From assembly GCA_964626685.1 (NCBI GenBank), contig CAZVJY010000010.1, positions 1 to 64,000 of the forward strand: a DNA stretch of 64,000 nucleotides, written 5' to 3'. Position 1 is the stretch's first letter. Each line of letters opens with the position of its first letter. The translations under genes were made by a program, and so were the position numbers. Positions 43,861 to 52,860 of the stretch are shown piece after piece. The notes under the pieces were generated by a model. The model made no database searches, was not told the DNA's origin, and saw only the letters and a program-made list of their open reading frames with translations. The stretch is from RGEC01 sp964626685. Lineage in GTDB: Bacteria > Bacteroidota > Bacteroidia > NS11-12g > UBA955.

Positions 43861-44391
43861 TTACATCAAAATTCTGCGGATTTGCAGAAAGCGGGTTTTG
43901 TAGTACTGTGATTTCAGCACATCGTAGCGTATGCCTCCGTGTACCGCTGAATGGATAAAATAAATATCGGTAGGGGTAACTTCTGTGATAATTCCTACAT
44001 GCCCGATACTGCGGTTTCGGCTGTTGGAACCTGTGAAGCAGATTACATCGCCTGGGCGTGCCGCCTGGGGATGGACCTTGATGCCATGTTTATGGTAGGT
44101 TGTAGCAGACGGACTGAGCAGCAATCCTTGTGTTTGGCTGAAGCAATATCTGACAAATCCGCTGCAGTCAAATCCGGCGGGTGTTTTTCCGCCGTAACGG
44201 TAGGGTGTTCCAAGATGCTGTTCTGCAAAACGGATCAGTCGGTTGATTTCCACAATATGGCTGGCTCCGGTATCGGGGATTACAGCACCCAGGGAGTCTT
44301 CAAGCCCCGACTGCATGGTGTCTGCCGGTTGTCGGCCCCAGATGCCTGTGCAGACCAGCATGATTAATATCACAGAGAATATTTTTCTCAT
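43861..44391 (-). CDS. NlpC/P60-family peptidoglycan endopeptidase
   Basis: A 176-residue exported cysteine peptidase. A signal peptide covers residues 1-20 (MRKIFSVILIMLVCTGIWGR). The NlpC/P60 triad is Cys76 (GFDCSGFVRYCF), His131 (SIGHVGII) and His147 (FIHSAVHGG). Relatives cleave the D-Glu-mDAP bond in stem peptides. A Cys at residue 14 is inside the signal core and does not make a good lipobox. It overlaps the M48 gene by four bases and closes the operon that starts with the TamA-like gene. Confidence 0.9.
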   Translation of the reverse strand: MRKIFSVILIMLVCTGIWGRQPADTMQSGLEDSLGAVIPDTGASHIVEINRLIRFAEQHLGTPYRYGGKTPAGFDCSGFVRYCFSQTQGLLLSPSATTYHKHGIKVHPQAARPGDVICFTGSNSRNRSIGHVGIITEVTPTDIYFIHSAVHGGIRYDVLKSQYYKTRFLQIRRILM

Positions 44392-45194
44392 GGCAATGAG
44401 GCTTTAAAGGCATTGTATCGCTGGGTAAAGGTTTGACCGGCTTTTCCACCCAGTGATTGCCATTTATCGGTGATGGCCTGTACGCGGTTGTCGGGGTTGG
44501 GGTGGGTGCTAAGCCACTGGGGAGCACCTCCGCTTTGTCCCTGATCGATGAGTTTTTGGAAGAACCCTGCGGCCCCTTTTGCATTGTAGGCGGTTGGGTA
44601 GAGCCAGGTAACAGAATACATGTCGGATTGCGACTCGTTTTCGCGGCTATACTGCAGCATTTTGATCTGGGTTGCCACACGCACCAGCTGGCCTTTATCC
44701 TTTCCAAAGATGATGTCAAACAAAACGCCGAGTCCATACTGGCGGGTTAGTGCATCGGTGCTGTGCCTCAGATCGGCGTGTGCCATTTCGTGTCCCATCA
44801 CGCCGGCAAGCTGGTCTTCGCTTTCCAGGTATTTGATCAGCGCAGTGTAGAAATAAATATATCCCCCCGGCGCACAAAAGGCATTAAGGGTTGTGTCGTC
44901 CTTGATAACACGGATTCTCCACGCAAACTCCTTTTCATAGTTCAGTTCATTGTGTAAAAGAATGCTGTCGCGCAGGTTGTACATATATTTATAGACGGCC
45001 GGGTAGGTGGCGGAATCGAGCACGTTGATTTTTGGATCATTCTCCAGTTCCTGTGATACCTGAAATCCCAGATCAAGGTCGTCCTGTATAGTGAAAATAT
45101 TGATGCTGCCGTCTTTGTCCCTGCATGCCTGGAAAACGCCAATGAGGGAAACCGAAAACAGGGTAAACAGTATTAAACGGATGGATGTTTTCAT
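44388..45194 (-). CDS. M48-family metallopeptidase, lipoprotein (BepA/Oma1-like)
   Basis: A 268-residue zinc protease. ATG 45194 gives a lipoprotein signal (LFSVSLIGVFQAC, Cys24). The zinc motif HEMAH is at residues 135-139, and the third ligand is probably the first Glu in SRENESQSD. FCAPGGYIYFYTALI before it is typical of the M48 family. E. coli BepA, in this family, helps mature or degrade outer-membrane barrels. The gene sits 56 bases after a TamA/BamA-like barrel gene, which fits that role. An in-frame start twelve codons upstream lacks a sensible signal peptide. Confidence 0.88.
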   Translation of the reverse strand: MKTSIRLILFTLFSVSLIGVFQACRDKDGSINIFTIQDDLDLGFQVSQELENDPKINVLDSATYPAVYKYMYNLRDSILLHNELNYEKEFAWRIRVIKDDTTLNAFCAPGGYIYFYTALIKYLESEDQLAGVMGHEMAHADLRHSTDALTRQYGLGVLFDIIFGKDKGQLVRVATQIKMLQYSRENESQSDMYSVTWLYPTAYNAKGAAGFFQKLIDQGQSGGAPQWLSTHPNPDNRVQAITDKWQSLGGKAGQTFTQRYNAFKASLP

Positions 45195-45250
45195 GGGACT
45201 AAACTCCAAACAAAAACTGTTCCGAAACACATTTTATTGTGTTACATCAA

Positions 45251-47638
45251 TTAAAAAGGATATCCGATGCCTATGGCCAGTGCTGTTTCTTTAATCAGGT
45301 AATTGTTGAATCCCAGAAAGTTTTCTTTGTTTAGCAGCCATCGTTTTCCTTCAGGTTTGGCCGGGTCGCGCACGGGCAGTCCCCAGTCCAGACGGAAGAG
45401 AAAAAACTTGAAATCAAACCGGAAACCTATTCCGGCATTCATAGCCAGTTCCTGTCCCCATGTTGCGGGATTCAGTGTGCCGGTTTTCTGGGTTTGACCT
45501 TGCCTTTTCAGGTTCCAGATATTGCCCATATCAAAGAACAGGGCGCTTTCCAAAAACTTGGGGAAGATGGTAAACCGGTATTCAAAGTTGGTTTCAAAAA
45601 GAAATTCACCGGAACGGTCTATAAGCGTGAGGCTGGTATCGGGGGTTGTTCCGGGGCCAAGGCGGCGGGGTCTCCATGCCCTAAGGCTATTGCTTCCGCC
45701 AATGAAGTATCGTTTGTCATACGGAACATCCTTGCTGTTTCCATAGGGTAATACCAGGCCTACATTGGCTCTGAAGGCAATGGTATTAAGTTCATCGAGG
45801 GTTTGCCGAAGGCGAATTTCCCCTTCCATTTTGGCGTACTGAAAGTAATTTACCCCCAGCAGCGAATAGCTGCTGTCGGCTTTGAATCCCTTGTTTAGGC
45901 TGCGGATCCACCGGTGCAGGTTGCCGCTGGTTTCAAGGCCGGCGCGGGTAAACAGGTAGGTCTCTCCGGGTTTGGTTCTGTTATTGGCGAAAATGAGCCC
46001 CAGTTTGGCAGCAGAAATAAACTGGTCGGTGAAAACCCGTTTCACAAAATCCTGGTCAAGGGCAGGCAGGCGCGGCAGAAATGAGGGGTCCAGCCGGTTT
46101 CGGTTAAAGCTCAGCTCCAGCGGTGTGTAATACCAGCTCAGTCGCGAGCGGATAAACTGGAACGTTATACTGGCAGGCAGCGTGCTTCTTCGGAAATTGG
46201 GGTTGTTTTCGAACTGGTAGGACAGAGATAACACCGTATTTCGGCGCTGGGTGCGGGTAAGCTTGTCGATGCCATTTAGCAGGGTGAAGTGGGGCAACGA
46301 CAGCGATGCGTTGAATCCTTGTTGCAAGCCATAGAGCAGGTTGCCGGTTTGGTCGCGGCGTATGATGGCTTCGTAGGAGGTGATGGAGGAAAGCCTGAAG
46401 CTTTCTCCGTGGTGAAATGCATTTCTGTTGTTGAATGAGAGAATGCCGGCAAGGCCAAAGCTTCGCTGGCTTTGGGTTTGAAAGTTGGTACCCGATGTTC
46501 CCTGCGGAGAATAGAGCCCTTGGGGTTCAAAGGAAATATTCATGCGCTCAAATGCTTTGACAAGGATGGTTGGCGTGATGATGAGTTTATTGGTGTCCGC
46601 ATCATACCGGATTTCTACATAGGAAAACAGGCCACTTTCGGTGAGGGACTTGTAGGTGTTTTCACCCGCACGCTGAGAGTATCGCATGCCGCTGTCAATA
46701 CCAATCAGGCCGGCCATGGTGGCCGCTTTGAAAGGGTAGTGCCCCATAATCAGCAGTTTCCCGTTCACCCACACGGAATCCGGATAATTGTTGGCCATAA
46801 AGATATCGCTGCTTTCAATTTTCAGGGTGGGACGACCAAAACGGTACTGTTTGAATGGTTTCCCGCTCGCAGGCATATACATTTTCAGGTATACGGCAGC
46901 TTCTTTTTTATCGGCAAGGGAATCCAGCTCAAAATAAAAGTAATCCTGGTTTACCGTGTAATAGCCGCTGTTGCGCATCGCTGAAGCGATGTATTCACGC
47001 GATGCATTGAGTTTATTCAAATCGGCAGGCCACCAAAGTCGGAAGTACTCAGAGGCGTTGGTTATGCTGTCTAGTAGCAACTTTAAAGTGGTGTCGGCCG
47101 GCTCTCTGAAAAAGGAATTGATGCGGTAAGGTTTGCCGATGTATACCATGTAGTTAACAACGGCTTTTCGGCGGGTTTTTTTGATGTCTCGCTTCACGGA
47201 AGCATCAAAGTAGCCCATATTCTGCAGGTAATTGACGATGTTGTCTGCTGAAAGCTGGGTTAGTCCGGTATCCAGTAAAACCGGCGGTTCTCCGAAATCT
47301 TCACGAAGCCTGCGTCTCCAGGTTTGTTTGGTGTTGGCTTCTTCGTTTTTCCAGGATGTGCCCAGGGAGTACATCCATAGATAAATGGGAATTCGGTTGA
47401 ACAGCACCCTTTTGTTACCCCTGTGTAGGATCTGAGCTGTTAAGTCAGAGGCTTTTATTTTGTGTTCTCTTTCGGTTTTTTTCTCCCGAACCAGGGATAC
47501 TTCGTTTTTTTTCAACAGGTATTCGCCTTTCGGGATGCCCTTTTTTACCCCACAACCCTGCATTATCCATAGAATCAGCAAAAAAATCGAAACGATTTTT
47601 CCTTTATGTACAGCATATTTGCTACCGGAAAATGCCAT
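45251..47638 (-). CDS. BamA/TamA-like outer-membrane assembly protein
   Basis: A 795-residue Omp85-family protein. The N-terminus looks lipidated: hydrophobic segment VSIFLLILWIMQGC with Cys29. POTRA-like modules follow, with GVKKGIPKGEYLLKKNEV and YLQNMGYFDASVKRD. The C-terminal barrel has the Omp85 motif KRYFIGGSNSLRAWRPRRLG and ends in GIGYPF, the terminal aromatic signal read by the BAM machine. Bacteroidota carry such TamA-like lipoproteins beside BamA; this is probably one of them. I use ATG 47638, which overlaps the divergent RNA methyltransferase start codon. No other in-frame ATG precedes the signal segment except one ten codons further upstream. Confidence 0.87.
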   Translation of the reverse strand: MAFSGSKYAVHKGKIVSIFLLILWIMQGCGVKKGIPKGEYLLKKNEVSLVREKKTEREHKIKASDLTAQILHRGNKRVLFNRIPIYLWMYSLGTSWKNEEANTKQTWRRRLREDFGEPPVLLDTGLTQLSADNIVNYLQNMGYFDASVKRDIKKTRRKAVVNYMVYIGKPYRINSFFREPADTTLKLLLDSITNASEYFRLWWPADLNKLNASREYIASAMRNSGYYTVNQDYFYFELDSLADKKEAAVYLKMYMPASGKPFKQYRFGRPTLKIESSDIFMANNYPDSVWVNGKLLIMGHYPFKAATMAGLIGIDSGMRYSQRAGENTYKSLTESGLFSYVEIRYDADTNKLIITPTILVKAFERMNISFEPQGLYSPQGTSGTNFQTQSQRSFGLAGILSFNNRNAFHHGESFRLSSITSYEAIIRRDQTGNLLYGLQQGFNASLSLPHFTLLNGIDKLTRTQRRNTVLSLSYQFENNPNFRRSTLPASITFQFIRSRLSWYYTPLELSFNRNRLDPSFLPRLPALDQDFVKRVFTDQFISAAKLGLIFANNRTKPGETYLFTRAGLETSGNLHRWIRSLNKGFKADSSYSLLGVNYFQYAKMEGEIRLRQTLDELNTIAFRANVGLVLPYGNSKDVPYDKRYFIGGSNSLRAWRPRRLGPGTTPDTSLTLIDRSGEFLFETNFEYRFTIFPKFLESALFFDMGNIWNLKRQGQTQKTGTLNPATWGQELAMNAGIGFRFDFKFFLFRLDWGLPVRDPAKPEGKRWLLNKENFLGFNNYLIKETALAIGIGYPF

Positions 47639-48366
47639 CAACTGCAGAGATAAAACAATATTCGGCACTGCGAATGCCGAAGTACAGGCAAAAATATGGC
47701 CAATTCCTCGTGGAAGGCCGTAAGAATGTCCTCGAAGTATTCCACAGTGACTGGAACATAGTCAGAATATTGGCCACTTCTGAGGGAATGGCAGGTTTAA
47801 AACTGCCCTTTGAACCCGAAATCATAAGCCGTCAGGATTATGCAAAAATCAGCCATATGGATACCCCGCCCGGGCTTTGTGCCATTGTTGAAATAAAGGA
47901 ATGGGCATTACCTCAGATTGATTTTAATCAGCCTGTGGTGCTGGCGTTGGATGGTATATCCGATCCCGGAAACCTGGGAACCATTCTGAGAACGGCAGAC
48001 TGGTTTGGTTTCAGGCAGGTTGTTCTTTCCAAAGATTGCACGGATGTGTACAATGCCAAGTGCATTGCTGCCAGTATGGGTTCCTTCACCCGCATGGAAT
48101 GGGTGTATGGCGATTTGCCAGAAATGCTGAAAAACAAAAACGTGCTGGGTTGTTTTATGGACGGGGAAGATGTTAAAACCGTGGTTCCTGAATTTCCGCT
48201 TGTCTTAATGGTGGGCAGTGAGGCGCACGGAATCCGCAGCGAGGCGGAAAAAACAGTGAAAAAGCGCATCAGCATACCGGGTGCGGGCCAAACGGAGAGC
48301 CTGAATGCGGGCGTGGCTGCTGGGATTGTGATGCATACGCTGTTTGGGGGCTTAAAAAAGGGTTGA
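47632..48366 (+). CDS. TrmH/SpoU-family RNA 2'-O-methyltransferase
   Basis: A 244-residue SPOUT enzyme. It has an N-terminal substrate-binding domain (PKYRQKYGQFLVEGRKNVLEV) and the three knot motifs: DPGNLGTILRTADWFG, LVMGSEAHGIR and SIPGAGQTESLNAGVAAGI. It probably methylates a ribose in rRNA or tRNA; the exact site cannot be told. The ATG at 47632 is in the expected place for the family. That codon overlaps the start of the divergent barrel gene, so its promoter must lie within the other gene. Confidence 0.9.
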   Translation: MPSTAEIKQYSALRMPKYRQKYGQFLVEGRKNVLEVFHSDWNIVRILATSEGMAGLKLPFEPEIISRQDYAKISHMDTPPGLCAIVEIKEWALPQIDFNQPVVLALDGISDPGNLGTILRTADWFGFRQVVLSKDCTDVYNAKCIAASMGSFTRMEWVYGDLPEMLKNKNVLGCFMDGEDVKTVVPEFPLVLMVGSEAHGIRSEAEKTVKKRISIPGAGQTESLNAGVAAGIVMHTLFGGLKKG

Positions 48367-48393
48367 ACGCAATAATTTCGGCCTAAAATTTGT

Positions 48394-48401
48394 TATATTT
48401 G
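48394..48401 (+). promoter_or_regulatory. -7 element TATATTTG
   Basis: An exact TAnnTTTG match 6 bases before the ATG at 48408. A TTG lies 28 bases upstream, too far for the usual spacing. Confidence 0.4.
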
Positions 48402-48407
48402 TAGGGA

Positions 48408-51400
48408 ATGGCCACAGAGATTCTGAACCGGCTGGATGCCTTTATCCGCAAGTATTACCTGCACAAACTTGTGCGCGGGCTGATGCTTTCTGTGGCATTG
48501 TTGCTGGGTTTGTTTTTGCTGATTGCCTTCTCTGAGTACTTTGCTTTTTTCCCGGTGTGGACCCGCACCCTGCTCTTCTGGGCTTACACAGCGCTCACCG
48601 TAACCGTTTTGTGGCTTTGGATAGCCAGGCCGCTTTTGGGAATATACCGCCTGGGCACCGTGATATCCTACGATGAAGCGGCAAAAATCATCGGGGCGCA
48701 TTTTGGCAATGTGCAGGATAAACTCCTGAATTTGCTGCAGCTGGAAGCCATGGCACGACAGCATCCGGACAGTGCCCTGCTGCTTGCAGGCATAGAGCAG
48801 AAAACCCGCGAGCTGAAGCCAGTGCCGTTTACCGGTGCCATCAACCTGAAAGCCAACCGCAAATACCTGAAATACGCAGCACCGCCGGTTGTGCTGTTAT
48901 TCCTGCTATTGTTGTTTCAAAGCCATATTATTACCGATGGAAGCAAGCGATTTTTTCAATACAGCAAGCACTTTGAAAAACAGGCTCCATTTCGCTTTCA
49001 GTTGCTGAACAAAGATCTGCATTGCAAAAGAGGTGCTGCCTATTCTTTAGAACTGCAGTTCGAAGGAAGAAGTCTGCCTGAGGAAGCATATCTGCTGCTG
49101 AAAGGCCAGCGGATTAAAATGCTGAAAAACGGACGTGACAAATTTACCTACGAAATTACCAATGTGCAGGATGATTTCCCGTTTCAGTTTGAAGCCATGG
49201 GTTTTGAATCACAGCCATTTTTGCTGAAGCTGATGCCCGATCCGGCCATGACCGATGCGGAGGCCACTGTGGTTTATCCGGCCTACACCGGAAAAGGCAC
49301 CGAGAAATTTAGCAATACCACCGAATTTCAGTTGCCTGAGGGAAGCGTTATAACCTGGAATTTTAGGGCGCGTGATGCGCAAACCCTTGAAGTGATCAGG
49401 GCACAGCGCCGTGAGCAGATTGTGCCCAAAAAGGGTGTTTTTGCATACCGAATGGTTTGTGCGGCCCGGGAGCTAGTGCGTGTGCTGCCGCGCCATTCCA
49501 AGGCAAAGGGGTCGGATACGCTGCAATACAGCATTTCTGCCATAGCAGATGCTTTCCCTGAAATTTCCGTGGAAAAGAAAGACGACAGCAGCAGCGTGCG
49601 TCGTTTTTGGTTTGTGGGTGCTGCCTCCGATGATTATGCAGTGGGTAGCGTTGCCATAAAATACAGGTTTACCGAATCGGATAATGCCGGCAAACTTCGA
49701 GCAGGCTGGATGACAGCTCCGGTTAAAATTTCCCCCGGTTCCAGGGTTGACTTTCTTTACGGGCTTGACATGGATGCATTGGGTATGGCCCCGGGCGAGT
49801 CTGTTGAATATTACTTCGAAGCCCGCGACAATGATGGTATTCATGGTCCGAAAGTTTCCAAAACCGCAGTGCAGCCGCTTCGCAGGCAAACCCTGAAGGA
49901 AGTGCGTGATGATGCGGATAAAAAGAGTGACAAGGTGCAGCAGATGATGCAGCAGGCCTTCAGCCAAAGCCGACAAATGCAAAAAGAGGCCCAGGAGCTT
50001 CAGCAAAAACTGAATAACGGGAAAAACCTGGCCTGGGAAGAACAGCAGCGGGTGGAGGATTTGCTCAGAAAACAGCAGGAGCTGGAGAAGAAGATCGCGG
50101 AGATGAAAACGGAGCAGCAAAAACTGCAGCAGCAAAAAGATGAATTTCAGGCGCAGAAGCCGGAAAGCCTGGAGCGTAAAAAACAGATGGATGAACTGCT
50201 GAAGCAAATGGAAAATCCGGAAATGAAGAAACTGATGGAGGAAATCCAAAAGTTGCTGGAACAGAAGGCTTCCAAAGAAAAGATTGCCGAAAAGATGAAT
50301 GAAATGCGGCAGATGAACAAAGAGCAGGCGCGTGACCTGAACCAGCTTATGGAGCAGTTTAAGGAACTGCAGCTGGAGCAGAAACTGAATGATAACCTGG
50401 ACCGTTTGAACAAATTGTCAGAAAAACAGGATAAACTGGCTGAGAAAACAAAACAGCAGCAGGGTGACAAGGATGGTAAACTCAAGGAGGAGCAGCAAAA
50501 GCTTTCGGACGAGATGAGGGAAATTCGCAAGGATCTGAAGGAGGCGCTTGAGATGAACAAAGACCTTGAAAAACCAATGAGCCTTGATTTGGGAGAACAG
50601 GAACAGAAACAGGCTGAATCAAGCCAGCAGAAGGCCGGCAGCGAGCTTGAAGGCGGTAAAAACAAGAAGGCTTCAGAAAGCCAGAAAGATGCCGCTGAGC
50701 AAATGAAGAAAGCTGCGGAAAAGATGCAGAAAAGCATGGAACAGGAACAGCAGAAGCGCATGGCTGAGGATTATCAGGCGTTGCGGCTGTTGCTGGAAAA
50801 TCTGGTGGAAACATCGGTTGAGCAGGAGGATATTTTTACCGAACTTTCCCGCATCAGGGAATACAATCCACGGTTTGTGGAGCTGAACAAACGGCAGATG
50901 GTGGTTCGGGAACAGTGTGCACTCCTGGAGGATAGCCTGAGGGCACTGGCCAAGCGTCAGCCGATGGTCAGTACGTTTGTTTCTAAGGAAATAGCCAGAA
51001 TAAACAACAACATGGATATGGCGCTGGAAGGATTGAAAATCCGAGATCTGCGCGGGGCCGCCATGCGGGAACAGTTTGTGATGACAGGTTTGAACAACCT
51101 CGCAGTTATGCTGCTGGAAAGCATGCAGAACATGCAGCAGAAAATGTCTGAGCAGAATAAAAAACAAGGCAAAGGTAGCTGCAGCAATCCGGGAGGGAAA
51201 GGCAAAGGGCAGGGCAAACCCAATAAGGGCGACAAGCTGTCCAAAGGGCAGGAGCAACTGGGGCAAATGTTGCAGGAGATGCAGAAAAAGGGGCAAAACG
51301 GAAAAACCGGTAAAGATGGACAACCTAAGCCCGGCGAAGGACAACAGGGCCGGGAAATGAACGAAGAATACGCCCGTATTGCCCTGATGCAGGAAGCACT

Positions 51401-51782
51401 TCGCAGAAAGCTGGGTGAACTGAGAAAAGCCATGGAGCAGGGCGGAAACGGTGCCGGTGCCAAAACCCTGAGAGATACTGAGAAACTGATGGAAGAGCAA
51501 GAGAAGGAAATGGTGAACAAGCGTTTCAGCATCGAGCTCATTGAGCGGCAGAAAGAGATCCAGACCCGACTGCTTGAACATGAAAAGGCCGACCGAAGCC
51601 AGCAGACTGAAGAACAAAGGCAGGCAAATACACCGGGAGATTACACCCCAACGGCACCTGCATTCATTCAAAAGTATATGCAGGAAAAGCGCACCGAACG
51701 TGAGGCTTTGCGAAGACCACCGGCTGAACTTACACCCTATTTCAGGGAAAAAGTGAATTCCTATCTGCAGAAAATTCAGTAA
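48408..51782 (+). CDS. Large membrane protein with long Gln/Lys/Glu coiled coil
   Basis: A 1124-residue protein reminiscent of the DUF4175-type proteins of Bacteroidota; I do not know its function. Two hydrophobic segments occur at about 23-45 and 52-75, and a third at 157-173 (PPVVLLFLLLLFQ). A predicted extracytoplasmic beta-rich region runs to about 500 (VVYPAYTGKGTEKFSNT resembles an Ig-like start). From 505 to about 800 is an almost unbroken Gln/Lys/Glu/Met coiled coil (e.g. QQMMQQAFSQSRQMQKEAQE). A Gly/Lys-rich linker follows near 915-980, then a second helical region to the end. Its stop shares a base with the DCC1 gene start (TAATG). Long antisense frames here come from composition. 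Confidence 0.75.
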   Translation: MATEILNRLDAFIRKYYLHKLVRGLMLSVALLLGLFLLIAFSEYFAFFPVWTRTLLFWAYTALTVTVLWLWIARPLLGIYRLGTVISYDEAAKIIGAHFGNVQDKLLNLLQLEAMARQHPDSALLLAGIEQKTRELKPVPFTGAINLKANRKYLKYAAPPVVLLFLLLLFQSHIITDGSKRFFQYSKHFEKQAPFRFQLLNKDLHCKRGAAYSLELQFEGRSLPEEAYLLLKGQRIKMLKNGRDKFTYEITNVQDDFPFQFEAMGFESQPFLLKLMPDPAMTDAEATVVYPAYTGKGTEKFSNTTEFQLPEGSVITWNFRARDAQTLEVIRAQRREQIVPKKGVFAYRMVCAARELVRVLPRHSKAKGSDTLQYSISAIADAFPEISVEKKDDSSSVRRFWFVGAASDDYAVGSVAIKYRFTESDNAGKLRAGWMTAPVKISPGSRVDFLYGLDMDALGMAPGESVEYYFEARDNDGIHGPKVSKTAVQPLRRQTLKEVRDDADKKSDKVQQMMQQAFSQSRQMQKEAQELQQKLNNGKNLAWEEQQRVEDLLRKQQELEKKIAEMKTEQQKLQQQKDEFQAQKPESLERKKQMDELLKQMENPEMKKLMEEIQKLLEQKASKEKIAEKMNEMRQMNKEQARDLNQLMEQFKELQLEQKLNDNLDRLNKLSEKQDKLAEKTKQQQGDKDGKLKEEQQKLSDEMREIRKDLKEALEMNKDLEKPMSLDLGEQEQKQAESSQQKAGSELEGGKNKKASESQKDAAEQMKKAAEKMQKSMEQEQQKRMAEDYQALRLLLENLVETSVEQEDIFTELSRIREYNPRFVELNKRQMVVREQCALLEDSLRALAKRQPMVSTFVSKEIARINNNMDMALEGLKIRDLRGAAMREQFVMTGLNNLAVMLLESMQNMQQKMSEQNKKQGKGSCSNPGGKGKGQGKPNKGDKLSKGQEQLGQMLQEMQKKGQNGKTGKDGQPKPGEGQQGREMNEEYARIALMQEALRRKLGELRKAMEQGGNGAGAKTLRDTEKLMEEQEKEMVNKRFSIELIERQKEIQTRLLEHEKADRSQQTEEQRQANTPGDYTPTAPAFIQKYMQEKRTEREALRRPPAELTPYFREKVNSYLQKIQ

Positions 51783-52177
51783 TGCAGAAAACCGCCACCA
51801 TTTTGTTTTATGACGGGCATTGCAATTTGTGCCACGGGGTGGTGCGCTTTGTGGTTAAGCGAGATAAAAAAAAGGTTTTTTTAATGGCACCTCTGCAGGG
51901 TGAAACGGCAAGGCAACGTTTGTCGGAAGAGTTGCTTTGTTCAGACACGGTTGTGCTGCTGGAAGGTGATAGTGTTTTTATAAAAAGCAAGGCTGCATTC
52001 AGGGTGCTCAAACGGCTTGGATTTCCCTGGTCGGTCTGGTGTGTGCTGGATTTTTTACCAAAATTTCTTACAGACTTTGGTTATGATACCATAGCCCGAA
52101 GCAGGTACCGGATCTGGGGGCGGCGCGACGTTTGCGAACGGCCCGAAGTGGCAGATCAAGAGCGGTTTTTGCCATAA
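51782..52177 (+). CDS. DCC1-like thiol-disulfide oxidoreductase family protein (DUF393)
   Basis: A 131-residue protein with the DxxCxxC motif FYDGHCNLCHGVV at residues 9-21 that defines the DCC family, followed by LMAPLQGETAR. The family is thioredoxin-like, and its redox role is predicted rather than proven. The ATG overlaps the upstream stop by one base, so it is coupled to the coiled-coil membrane protein; a link between the two is possible. The C-terminus (GRRDVCERPEVADQERFLP) is typical. Confidence 0.85.
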   Translation: MQKTATILFYDGHCNLCHGVVRFVVKRDKKKVFLMAPLQGETARQRLSEELLCSDTVVLLEGDSVFIKSKAAFRVLKRLGFPWSVWCVLDFLPKFLTDFGYDTIARSRYRIWGRRDVCERPEVADQERFLP

Positions 52178-52206
52178 AAAAAGCCCGCGGCAATTACGCC
52201 GCAGGC
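52175..52206 (-). terminator. ssb terminator
   Basis: On the minus strand a GC-rich stem (GCCTGCGGC / GCCGCGGGC, one mismatch) is followed by a run of T. It ends inside the stop codon of the convergent DCC1 gene. Confidence 0.75.
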
Positions 52207-52232
52207 CCCATGAAAAACACAATACGCAATTT

Positions 52233-52652
52233 TTAAAAAGGGAGTTTATTTTTGGCTTTGTCTGCCTTTTCGGCAACCGGTTTTTCATCTGCGGGAATCT
52301 CACCTTCTGATTCCGGCTTGCGTCCGTCGAAAAAAGAAATTTCCTGTACCAGGATTTCGGTGATGTAGCGCTTTTGCCCATCAGAACCGGTGTACTCACG
52401 GTGGGCTAGCTTCCCCTCGATGGCAAGCCGACTTCCTTTTTTTACAAAGCGCTCTACCACATCTGCCTGCTTGCCCCAGCATACCAGATTGTGCCATTCG
52501 GTGTGGGTGATGTACTCGCCGGTTTCTTTGCGGCGCTTTTCGGTGGTGGCGAGGCTCAGGGAGGCTTTTTTACGGCCGGTGCCAAATTCTTTTACTTCGG
52601 GTGTGCGGCCTACATTGCCAATCAGTCTTACGGAATTAACTAAGTTTGTCAT
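52233..52652 (-). CDS. ssb: Single-stranded DNA-binding protein
   Basis: A 139-residue OB-fold protein that coats single-stranded DNA at forks and repair sites. NSVRLIGNVGRTPEVKEFG, the HTEWHNLVCWGKQADVVERF segment and GKLAHREYTGSDGQKRYITE are classic. The linker is short and the C-terminal tip is KAKNKLPF. The usual tip is acidic (such as DDIPF), and here the residues just before LPF are Lys and Asn, though Pro-Phe is kept. It is monocistronic, with an AT-rich upstream spacer that contains the palindrome TTTGCAAA. Confidence 0.93.
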   Translation of the reverse strand: MTNLVNSVRLIGNVGRTPEVKEFGTGRKKASLSLATTEKRRKETGEYITHTEWHNLVCWGKQADVVERFVKKGSRLAIEGKLAHREYTGSDGQKRYITEILVQEISFFDGRKPESEGEIPADEKPVAEKADKAKNKLPF

Positions 52653-52833
52653 ACGATAAAAACATTAAAAATTTGTGTTTGAAAAATTTGTTGATGCAAA
52701 GTTGATACTGAAGAAAACATGCTTGCGGTATGAAAACAGTTACTTTCGGTTGCAAGTATTTGCTGTCGTTTGCAAATAGATAAATAAGCCTTGAAAAAGC
52801 GGTGTTTTCTTCGGAAAATTTGCCCTTTATCCC

Positions 52834-52841
52834 TAATTTTG
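52834..52841 (+). promoter_or_regulatory. -7 element TAATTTTG upstream of the ABC-F gene
   Basis: An exact TAnnTTTG match 19 bases before the ATG at 52861. No TTTG lies at the standard -33 spacing; one is found only 11 bases upstream. Confidence 0.4.
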
Positions 52842-52860
52842 CAGCCCTTTTCGGGAAACT

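Noticed and set aside
49473..51671. Long antisense frames (258 and 332 codons) in the coiled-coil gene
   Set aside because: Gln/Lys/Glu codons read backwards give Leu/Phe/Ser-rich frames with few stops. No homology-like pattern.
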